Assembly (NCBI GenBank): GCA_034406555.1
Contig: DASCRM010000121.1
Span: forward strand, 1-6,950
Length of the DNA stretch: 6,950 bases
Source of the DNA: SHYR01 sp034406555
GTDB lineage: Bacteria; Chloroflexota; Dehalococcoidia; UBA2979
Direction of reading: 5' to 3'
Shown here: positions 1-5,568 of the stretch, piece by piece
Position numbering within the stretch: the stretch's first letter is position 1
How the letters are laid out: every line of letters begins with the position of its first letter
The notes under the pieces: generated by a model
Databases searched by the model: none
Seen by the model: only the letters and a program-made list of their open reading frames with translations
Told to the model about the DNA's origin: nothing
Position numbers and translations under genes: made by a program

Positions 1-469
1 CCATGTGCCCAGCAGACTCGTCCGACTTCGAGCTGTGGCCGACGCCCTCGACCAGCTGAATGTAGGGGATGCCGTACTGATTGGCGAGCGGCTGCGTAAA
101 CTGGCCCGCGCCCTTGTGCACGTTGTGCGGGCTCCCGCCGGAGATCGTGAAGTCATCGCCGCCGATTGCGACCGGCCGGCCGTCGATCTCGCCGAGCCCC
201 ATCACGTATGCGCCCGGTGTGAACTCGCGCAGATTGCCATCGCCGTATTCCGCGGCGCCAACGAGCGGGCCAGCCTCGATGAACGAGCCCGGGTCGAGCA
301 TCTTCTCGACGCGCTCACGGATCGTGTAGCGACCGCCATCGTGCTGACGCTTGACCCGCTCCGGCCCGCCCATCTGCTCGGCGAGCGTACGGACGTAGGA
401 GATTTCATCGACGGCGGCCTCGAAGTCCATGCCGGGCTTCCAGCTCTCGCGTGTCTGATCGGCGGGCAT
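1..469 (-). CDS. Acyl-CoA carboxylase carboxyltransferase subunit, N-terminal part (5' end of gene, runs off left edge)
   Basis: 156 codons are visible from ATG at 469 to the window edge with no stop. The protein opens MPADQTRESWKPGMDFEAAV. It then carries family features of biotin-dependent carboxyltransferases (PccB/MmdA/AccD-like): an EQMGGPERVKRQHDGGRYT block at about residues 31-49, RERVEKMLDPGSFIEAG at about 51-67, then GEIDGRPVAIGGDDFTISGG and GIPYIQLVEGVGHSSKSD near the edge. The family moves a carboxyl group from carboxybiotin to acetyl-, propionyl- or a related acyl-CoA in the cytoplasm. The usual length is about 500-540 residues, so roughly 70% lies outside the window. The start is supported by AGGAG at 475-479, five bases before the ATG. 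The acyl-CoA substrate cannot be told from this fragment, and no biotin carboxylase or carrier gene is visible. Family call is firm; exact substrate is open. Confidence 0.88.
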   Translation of the reverse strand, partial: MPADQTRESWKPGMDFEAAVDEISYVRTLAEQMGGPERVKRQHDGGRYTIRERVEKMLDPGSFIEAGPLVGAAEYGDGNLREFTPGAYVMGLGEIDGRPVAIGGDDFTISGGSPHNVHKGAGQFTQPLANQYGIPYIQLVEGVGHSSKSDESAGHM

Positions 470-474
470 GGTGG

Positions 475-479
475 CTCCT
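475..479 (-). promoter_or_regulatory. Ribosome binding site of the carboxyltransferase gene
   Basis: On the minus strand AGGAG (within GAGAGGAG) sits five bases upstream of the ATG at 469. This is the clearest Shine-Dalgarno sequence in the window and fixes the start of the carboxyltransferase gene. It contrasts with rarA and the permease, which have none. Confidence 0.75.
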
Positions 480-500
480 CTCGCCCCACCCGGGGCGTGC

Positions 501-535
501 TTGGCAAACTGTGGCGGCATCATACGCGTTGCCAA
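501..535 (-). promoter_or_regulatory. Candidate promoter/operator: TTGGCAA-N21-TTGCCAA inverted repeat around a -10-like TATGAT
   Basis: In the 117-bp gap between the permease stop and the carboxyltransferase start, two 7-bp arms (TTGGCAA at 501-507, TTGCCAA at 529-535) form a perfect inverted repeat with a 21-base spacer. The minus strand reads TATGAT at 519-524 between the arms, a 5/6 match to a -10 box, which would start transcription about 40 bases before the carboxyltransferase ATG. No good -35 box is seen at the usual spacing. A repressor or activator binding both arms could control the gene. This is inference from layout only. The remaining part of the gap (536-586) holds nothing I recognise. 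Confidence 0.35.
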
Positions 536-586
536 ACTTCGGGCCCCTCCGATGGTCGCGACCGCGCCGCGAGCATCGACCGACCG

Positions 587-1874
587 CTACGCCGACTCGC
601 CCTCAGCGACGTCGTCACCGACCTCCTCTTGCCCGATCGCGACGACCGAGACGGCCAGGCCGATCGCCACCACGGCCGCACCACCGGCGAGCGCTTCGAG
701 GTCCATCGAGATCGACAGTGCCGCCGCCCCCAACGCCCCCAACACCACGCTCACCGGGACGTTTCCCGGCAACCATCGGATACGGAATGGGCGCGGCGCG
801 TCGGGTCGGGTCCGCCGCAGCCGGATCAACGTGGCGTTCACCACAATGAAGGCCGCGAAGACGGCGAAGTTCGTGATCTGCGCGATGAAGCCGATGTCGC
901 CGAACAGGGAGATCGCACCTGCTCCCGTCGCAATCGTGAGCGCCGCGACCCAGGGCGTCCGGCGGCGCTCCCCGACCGTGCGGAAGACACGCGGCAGGAG
1001 CCCGCGTGTAGACATCCCGTAGGTCATTCGCGCGCCCGTCGCCAGCATCATCAGTAGGGTGTTCCCGGTCGCCAGCAACGCCACGGTCGCCAGCACGTCG
1101 CCGAAGCGCTCACCCACGGCGGCCGTCACACATCGGCGAGCGGAGACTCGGAGCCCACGAGGCTCTCCCAGGCGATCACGGAGACTGCGGTGACCGCGAC
1201 CAGCCCATAGAGCACGGCGGGAATCGTTCGCGTCGGGTTCTTCGCCTCCTCACTGAGGGTCGCGATCTGCTCGAAGCCCTCGAACGCGAAGAAGACGAGC
1301 GCCGCCCCGGCCACGATCCCCGCGGCCCCGTTCGGCGCATAGAATAGCGAGCGCGAGCCAACGTCCGGCAGGCCAACGGCAATGACGAAGACGAGCCCAG
1401 CGGCCTCGGCCCCCGCCATCGCGACCACCACAGTTACGGTCTCTCGCGTTCCGGCCATCACGATCGCCGCCGAGAACGCGATCACCAGCAGCGTCATCGG
1501 CTACACCCCGGCGCCGGTCAGGTCGTGCATGTATCCGCCGAAGCCGATGTCCACGGCCGCCGAGCCGATCATGGCGATCGAGATCCGTGCCAGCCGATCA
1601 AGAAGCCCGCCCGTCGCCCGAACACCTCTCGCACGTTGACGGAGCTGGCGCCCGCTTCCGGGAACATCAGCGAGAGTTCCGCGTATGAGAGCCCCGTTGC
1701 GCCGGCCAGTCCCGCAGCGGCAAGAAACGAGAGCCAGACCGCACTCCCGCCATCCGCAGCCGCCTCGCCGATGATCACGTAGATCCCGGCGCCTAGGATG
1801 ATGCCAATGCCCGACCCGGTCGTCCCCCAGAGGCCGAGTTGCCTCTTCAATCGTGGAGCTCCTGTATCGGTCAT
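587..1874 (-). pseudogene. APC-family amino acid permease, broken by two frameshifts and one in-frame stop
   Basis: Joining three pieces of the minus strand gives one transporter of about 430 residues with roughly 12 hydrophobic segments, the normal size for the amino acid-polyamine-organocation superfamily. Piece 1 (1874 to about 1590) starts MTDTGAPRLKRQLGLWGTTG and has the glycine-rich first helix GSGIGIILGAGIY. Piece 2 (about 1593 to 1129) continues LARISIAMIGSAAV, is interrupted by TAG at 1501-1503, then carries the family signature FFAFEGFEQIATLSEE followed by AKNPTRTIP (around 1220-1300). Piece 3 (1129 to 587) holds the last five helices and ends VAEGESA. Lesions: a shift at about 1588-1594, the TAG, and a shift at 1126-1131. 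The intact protein would have imported or exchanged amino acids across the cytoplasmic membrane; the substrate is not determinable. The first frame after the shift ends at 1569, so only about 100 residues would be made. Sequencing or assembly error is the alternative. Confidence 0.85.
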
Positions 1875-1923
1875 TGGCCGATTCTACGCGGTGATCCGGC
1901 AAGCGATGCCATACACTCCCGCC
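1875..1923. promoter_or_regulatory. Divergent promoter region between the permease and rarA, candidate leaderless promoters both ways
   Basis: The 49-bp gap separates two oppositely directed ATGs. On the minus strand TAGAAT (1881-1886, 5/6 to TATAAT) is followed by exactly six bases and then the permease ATG at 1874. On the plus strand TACACT (1912-1917, 4/6) is followed by exactly six bases and then the rarA ATG at 1924. With normal -10 to start-site spacing, both transcripts would begin at or next to the A of the start codon. Neither ATG has a Shine-Dalgarno sequence. No convincing TTGACA-like -35 is seen for either. The boxes are seen directly; leaderless initiation is inferred. Confidence 0.45.
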
Positions 1924-3273
1924 ATGAGTCCTCGGCGACGCAGCGACGCTCCGCCCGGCGTGCAGGGCGACCTCTTCGACGACCGCGACGGCCAGTGGGA
2001 TCAGTCCTCGGAGGCCGGTCCACTCGCCGCTCGTATGCGTCCGCGCAGCCTCGACGAGTTCATCGGCCAGTCGGAGATTGTGGGCGACGGCAAGCCGGTG
2101 CGCGTGATGGTGGACCGCGACGAGGTGCCATCGATCGTGCTCTGGGGGCCGCCAGGCACGGGCAAGACCACACTCGCCTCGATCATCGCGCGCCGCACGG
2201 AGCAGCACTTCGAGCCGATCTCCGCCGTCTCCTCGGGTGTCGCGGACCTGCGCAAGGCGGTCGCCTCCGCGCAGGAGCGACGGCGCGTCGCCCGTCGCAG
2301 TACGATCCTCTTCATCGATGAGCTACATCGTTTCAACCGCGCCCAGCAGGACGTCGTGCTGCCGCACGTCGAGAACGGCGTCGTCACGCTGATCGGCGCG
2401 ACGACGGAGAACCCATCGTTCTACGTCGTTGCGCCACTGCTCTCCCGCGCCCGCGTCTTCAAGCTCGACCTGCTCACCCAGGAGGAGGTCGTCGCGATCC
2501 TCCAGCAGGCGCTCGACGACGAGGAGCGGGGACTCGGCGCGGGGGAGATCGAGGTCGACGACGAGACGCTACTGACGATCGCGAACCTCGCGGGGGGCGA
2601 CGCGCGCACGGCGCTCAACATCCTCGAACTCGCCGCCTCGGTCGCCTCCGGTGAGGGCGAGGACGAAGGTCCAACGGTGGTGACGCGCGAGATCGTCGAG
2701 GAGTCAGCACAACATCCGACGCTGCTCTACGACCGCCAGGCAGACGCGCACTACGACACGATCTCAGCCTTCATCAAGACGGTGCGCGACTCCGATCCGG
2801 ACGGCGCGCTCTACTGGCTCGCACGCATGTTGGAGGCCGGGGAAGATCCGCTCTTCGTCGCTCGGCGGCTGATGATCCTCGCTGCAGAGGACGTTGGACT
2901 GGCCGACCCACAGGCGCTGCCGATCGCCGTCGCCTGCCAGCAGGCGGTGCATTTCCTCGGCATGCCGGAAGCGCGTCTGCCGCTCTCGGAGGTCACGATC
3001 TACCTCGCTCGTGCGCCGAAGTCAAACTCCGCGTATGCGGCGTACAGCCGAGCGGTGAAGGACGTCGAACGCACACGCAATGACCCGGTGCCGCTGCACC
3101 TGCGCAACGCGAATACCGGCCTGATGCGCGACCTCGGCTACGGCAAGGGCTACCAGTACGCGCACGACTACGACGGCAATGTCCCGCCCGAGCAGACACA
3201 TCGCCCGCCCTCCGCCGAGGGCCAGCGCTACTACCGGCCCGGCAAGCTCGGCAACGAAGCGCGCGAGCGGTAG
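1924..3273 (+). CDS. rarA: Replication-associated recombination protein RarA (MgsA/WRNIP1 family AAA+ ATPase)
   Basis: The 449-residue protein matches the usual length of about 440. RarA is a clamp-loader-like ATPase that acts at stalled replication forks and gaps. Seen in order: AARMRPRSLDEFIGQ (about 35-49), Walker A GPPGTGKTT (75-83), Walker B ILFIDE (128-133) followed by LHRFNRAQQD, sensor 1 GATTENPSF (158-166), the LLSRAR arginine finger (R175), and sensor 2 in GGDARTALNILE. The C-terminal tetramerisation region follows, with HYDTISAFIK, DGALYWLARMLEAGEDP, AAEDVGLADPQA and APKSNSAY. It ends with the family's GYGKGYQYAHDY and YYRPG motifs. All catalytic residues are present. The ATG at 1924 is chosen because family similarity starts just after it and TACACT lies six bases upstream. 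The frame is open further upstream (ATG at 1798 or 1906), but that stretch is antisense to the permease N terminus and looks non-coding. Residues 14-18 (QGDLF) resemble a sliding-clamp-binding motif. The next gene follows after three bases. Confidence 0.96.
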   Translation: MSPRRRSDAPPGVQGDLFDDRDGQWDQSSEAGPLAARMRPRSLDEFIGQSEIVGDGKPVRVMVDRDEVPSIVLWGPPGTGKTTLASIIARRTEQHFEPISAVSSGVADLRKAVASAQERRRVARRSTILFIDELHRFNRAQQDVVLPHVENGVVTLIGATTENPSFYVVAPLLSRARVFKLDLLTQEEVVAILQQALDDEERGLGAGEIEVDDETLLTIANLAGGDARTALNILELAASVASGEGEDEGPTVVTREIVEESAQHPTLLYDRQADAHYDTISAFIKTVRDSDPDGALYWLARMLEAGEDPLFVARRLMILAAEDVGLADPQALPIAVACQQAVHFLGMPEARLPLSEVTIYLARAPKSNSAYAAYSRAVKDVERTRNDPVPLHLRNANTGLMRDLGYGKGYQYAHDYDGNVPPEQTHRPPSAEGQRYYRPGKLGNEARER

Positions 3274-3276
3274 CCG

Positions 3277-4440
3277 GTGCGAGGCTTACTGGCCGGCTCG
3301 ATGTTGGCGCTCGCCCTGCTGGCCGACTGTAATGACGGCGACAGCCCCGCGGACGCAGGCCCGCAAGCAGCCGCGACCGCGACGACGCAAGCGACGTCCA
3401 GCCCCTCGCCGACCGTCACCGCCACTGCAACCCCGACGCTCGCTCCAACAGCTACGGCGACTGCAACCGTGACAGCGCCCGCCTCTCCCACGGCGACAGC
3501 CACTCCAACGCCAGCGCCGACGGCCACTCCGACCGCTACGGCGACACTCGCCCCGACGTCAACGCCTCCCCCGCAACGTACTTCAGCCTCCTCGCAGCCT
3601 GGTGGGCCGATCGGTGGGAGCCTGCGCGATCAGGGCGCGACTGCGCTCGGCGCGGTCGACAACCGCTCGCTGGCGGCACCCGCCCGCAACACGCTGTACT
3701 CGTGCCAGGCCTCGCAGATGGGCAACGCTCTCGACCGCCCGTGGGTCGATAGCGCGAGCGTGGTCCACTTCTCGGAGAAGCCGGTCGTCCCGGGCAGCGT
3801 CTCGTGGGTGCGCGAATTCTCCGTCCCGCTCTCCGCCGACGAGCACCATGTCCTCAGCAACGGGCTGCCCGCGCACGTCACCGGCAGCTACCCGATCCCG
3901 ACTTCGTCCGAGGCGTATAGCTTCGACCGCAACCCGAACGGGATGCGGGCGCAGAGTTTCGACTTCGTGCTGCCCGCCGAGCCGGTGCTCGCCGCGCAGC
4001 CGGGCTGCCTCCGAGGCGGCCCGATCGCCGTCACCTTCAGCGGCGCCGTGATCTTCAACGCGCTCGATGGGGACAATCGCGAGGCCGTCGCCAATGAGAT
4101 CTTTGACCTCTGCGAAGGGCACCCGCAGATGACCGGTCAGTATCACTACCACCACGGCTCGCCGTGCTTCGACACAGGCAACCGCAGCCAGCACTCACCA
4201 CTGGTCGGGTTCGCGCTCGATGGCTTTGGCCTCTACAGCCCACGCGGTGAGGGGGGCTTATTGCTCACCAACGCAGACCTCGATGTCTGCCACGGGCACA
4301 TCGGCCCCGCTGTCAACGACGCGGGCGTGACGGTCGAGGTCTTCCACTACCACCTGAACGAGGAATCCCCGTACTCGCTCGGCTGCTACCGCGGCAGCGT
4401 CGATTCGTCGCTGCTCGGGCCGCCACCACCGAGGCGCTGA
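3277..4440 (+). CDS. Secreted YHYH-domain protein with Thr/Ala/Pro-rich hinge, function unknown
   Basis: 387 residues from a GTG three bases after the rarA stop; ATG at 3301 is a shorter alternative that would cut the signal peptide. Residues 1-17 form a hydrophobic export signal ending LLADC. The cysteine suggests a lipoprotein, but aspartate just before it does not fit the usual lipobox, so ordinary secretion is also possible. Residues about 30-99 are an almost pure Thr/Ala/Pro/Ser spacer. The rest is a YHYH domain (family of unknown function): SNGLPAHVTGSYPI, GQYHYHHGSPC (YHYH at 289-292), HSPLVGFALDGFGLYSP, TNADLDVCHGH and VFHYHLNEESPYSLGCY. Six cysteines (143, 244, 279, 297, 338, 370) could form three disulfides outside the membrane, and the many histidines suggest metal binding, which is inference. 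It is probably co-transcribed with rarA through stop/start coupling, since no clear ribosome site precedes it. A functional link to rarA is not evident. The domain call is firm. Confidence 0.85.
   Translation: MRGLLAGSMLALALLADCNDGDSPADAGPQAAATATTQATSSPSPTVTATATPTLAPTATATATVTAPASPTATATPTPAPTATPTATATLAPTSTPPPQRTSASSQPGGPIGGSLRDQGATALGAVDNRSLAAPARNTLYSCQASQMGNALDRPWVDSASVVHFSEKPVVPGSVSWVREFSVPLSADEHHVLSNGLPAHVTGSYPIPTSSEAYSFDRNPNGMRAQSFDFVLPAEPVLAAQPGCLRGGPIAVTFSGAVIFNALDGDNREAVANEIFDLCEGHPQMTGQYHYHHGSPCFDTGNRSQHSPLVGFALDGFGLYSPRGEGGLLLTNADLDVCHGHIGPAVNDAGVTVEVFHYHLNEESPYSLGCYRGSVDSSLLGPPPPRR
3364..3573 (+). repeat. Low-complexity Thr/Ala/Pro codon repeat (hinge of the YHYH protein)
   Basis: About 210 bases encode residues 30-99 of the YHYH protein, almost entirely ACN, GCN and CCN codons giving degenerate TATATP and TPTATAT units. 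The DNA is an irregular repeat rather than an exact tandem one, so codon choice varies between units. Such hinges hold a folded domain away from the membrane or envelope and are common in Chloroflexota secreted proteins. Length could vary between strains by slippage. Confidence 0.8.
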
Positions 4441-4447
4441 GCGACCG

Positions 4448-4951
4448 CTAGTCTTCGCGAGGAGTCGGGTCGAACGGGTACTCGCCCGCATGGGCGAGCT
4501 TCAGCAACTCGTCCCGGGCAGCGCAGATCTCCGCCACGAGGTCATCGGGATAGCCGAAGCGCTCGCGATGTTCCTCGAACTCACCGACATCGTCGAGCGT
4601 GACCTCGCGGTTGCCGTCGATGAAGACATCGAGGTCGAGATCGACCCAGCGGATCACGTCACCGTCGAGCTGCGCCGGCGTGCCGACATTCGCGTAGACG
4701 AAGACACCCCTCCCGCCGACGGGCCGGAAGTTCTGGTACGCGTTGTAGTGGCGGTCCGTCCAGAAGAGCGCGGTGAACGAGGTCCGGATCGTGACATTGC
4801 CGCGGTATCCGTCCATCACCGTCCTCGCTTCGACCAGAGCCGTCAGCAGCGGGCCGTCGTGCGAGAGCAGCGTCGCGTCGAACTTGTAGTGAGGCGAGCC
4901 GTCGTACTTCGTCGACTCGATGAGGATCGGACGTGGAAACTGAGGTGGCAT
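4448..4951 (-). CDS. DUF402 family protein (FomD/Ntdp-like nucleotide phosphatase)
   Basis: The 167-residue, probably cytoplasmic protein begins MPPQFPRPILIESTKYDGSP and ends at TAG 4448. Family marks are KYDGSPHYKF near the N terminus, WTDRHYNAYQNFRP in the middle, then YANVGTPAQLDGDVIRWVDL, DLDVFIDGNREV and EEHRERFGYPDDLV. Characterised DUF402 members (Ntdp, FomD) hydrolyse nucleoside di- or triphosphates or related phosphoesters with divalent metal held by conserved acidic residues; the DLDLD run here fits that site. The substrate in this organism is unknown. The ATG at 4951 is the only start available, because the frame meets TAG at 4982-4984 with no other start codon between. It converges on the YHYH gene with a 7-bp gap and no visible terminator hairpin, so overlapping transcript ends are likely. 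Length and motifs look intact. Confidence 0.87.
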   Translation of the reverse strand: MPPQFPRPILIESTKYDGSPHYKFDATLLSHDGPLLTALVEARTVMDGYRGNVTIRTSFTALFWTDRHYNAYQNFRPVGGRGVFVYANVGTPAQLDGDVIRWVDLDLDVFIDGNREVTLDDVGEFEEHRERFGYPDDLVAEICAARDELLKLAHAGEYPFDPTPRED

Positions 4952-5065
4952 CGCAACTGGCTCGCAGGCTCCTCGGCGATTCTAGGGCGCGCCGTTGGTA
5001 CAGCCGAGCGTGGTGCCGCCAGAGATGCAGGTCGACAGCAGGCGCGGCGCGCGTCAGCATGGGGC
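4952..5065. promoter_or_regulatory. Divergent intergenic region between the DUF402 and DUF3291 genes
   Basis: On the minus strand a TAGAAT -10-like box (4979-4984) lies 27 bases before the DUF402 ATG, and GAGGAG (4969-4974) lies 17 bases before that ATG, too far for a standard Shine-Dalgarno. The predicted transcript start, a few bases past TAGAAT, would fall close to or inside GAGGAG. On the plus strand I find no convincing -10 box or ribosome site for the DUF3291 gene. Confidence 0.35.
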
Positions 5066-5513
5066 ATGGCGTACTACCACCTCGCACAGATCAACGCCGC
5101 GCGAGCGAACGCGGCCTTCGATAGCCCCGACCTCGCCGAGTTCATCGCGCAGGTCGAGGACTTCAACGCGCCGGCCGACGGGAGCCGTGGCTTCGTCTGG
5201 CGGCTGCAGACGCCGGAGGGTAACGCCACTGGCATTCGGATCAACGAGGACAAGCGGCTGTTCGTGAACCTCACCGTCTGGGAGTCCATGGAGGCGCTGC
5301 GCGAGTACGCATTCCAGTCCGGCCACATGGACGTGATGCGCCGACGCAGAGAGTGGTTCGTGCCGTACGGTCGAACTACGTGGCGATGTGGTGGGTTCCG
5401 GCAGGGATGCTACCGACCGTCGACGAGGGCGGGAGCGCCTCGAATACATCGACGAACACGGGGCGTCCGCGCACGCCTTTGGTTTCTGCGAGCAGTTCCC
5501 GCCCGGCGAGTAA
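5066..5513 (+). pseudogene. DUF3291 family protein, interrupted by two single-base frameshifts
   Basis: Read through three frames this gives a protein of about 149 residues, the normal size for DUF3291, a small alpha/beta-barrel family related to antibiotic biosynthesis monooxygenases and without a settled function. Frame 1 from ATG 5066: MAYYHLAQINAARANAAF, then GSRGFVWRLQTPEGNATGIR, NLTVWESMEALREYAF and MDVMRRRREWFVPYGR. One base appears missing at about 5369-5376, after which frame 2 gives NYVAMWWVPAGMLPTVDEG. Another appears missing at about 5427-5433, after which frame 3 gives RERLEYIDEHGASAHAFGFC and EQFPPGE with TAA at 5511-5513. The conserved WWVPAG block lies only in the shifted frame. 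Without the second shift no complete domain is made: the first frame continues as arginine-rich nonsense to 5572, overlapping the gatB start. Real decay and assembly error are both possible. An upstream in-frame extension to 4490 is antisense to the DUF402 gene and is not coding. Confidence 0.8.
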
Positions 5514-5521
5514 GGGAGCCT

Positions 5522-5557
5522 CAGCGCGAGACTCGCTACAATCGAGGACAGCGCGAG
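5522..5557 (+). promoter_or_regulatory. gatB promoter region: TACAAT -10 box with flanking CAGCGCGAG repeats
   Basis: TACAAT at 5537-5542 matches the -10 consensus at five of six bases and would start transcription near 5549, leaving about 20 bases of leader before gatB. A perfect 11-bp palindrome, GCGAG-A-CTCGC (5526-5536), abuts the -10 box. CAGCGCGAG occurs at 5522-5530 and again at 5549-5557, so one copy overlaps the palindrome and the other sits at the expected start site. No TTGACA-like -35 is seen at 16-18 bp. Confidence 0.4.
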
Positions 5558-5558
5558 T

Positions 5559-5563
5559 GGGAG
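5559..5563 (+). promoter_or_regulatory. Weak ribosome binding site of gatB
   Basis: GGGAG lies five bases before ATG 5569 and eight before the adjacent in-frame ATG 5572. The eight-base spacing would favour the second ATG, giving a protein starting MTKTDYEVV; the choice changes the product by one residue only. Confidence 0.45.
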
Positions 5564-5568
5564 CGGCG

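Noticed and set aside
5..1057. A 350-codon plus-strand open frame over the left end
   Set aside because: It is antisense to the carboxyltransferase and permease genes, is rich in Arg/Asp/His as expected of GC-rich shadow frames, and shows no recognisable domain.
1798..1923. N-terminal extension of RarA to ATG 1798
   Set aside because: This stretch is antisense to the permease N terminus and adds 42 residues with no family counterpart; normal RarA length is reached from 1924.
3583..4194. A 203-codon minus-strand frame inside the YHYH gene
   Set aside because: Arg/Val/Ala-rich shadow of a gene with clear family motifs on the other strand.
4436..4460. Possible terminator between the convergent YHYH and DUF402 genes
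   Set aside because: Only a 4-bp AGCG/CGCT stem with a 2-base loop is present and no T-run follows on either strand.
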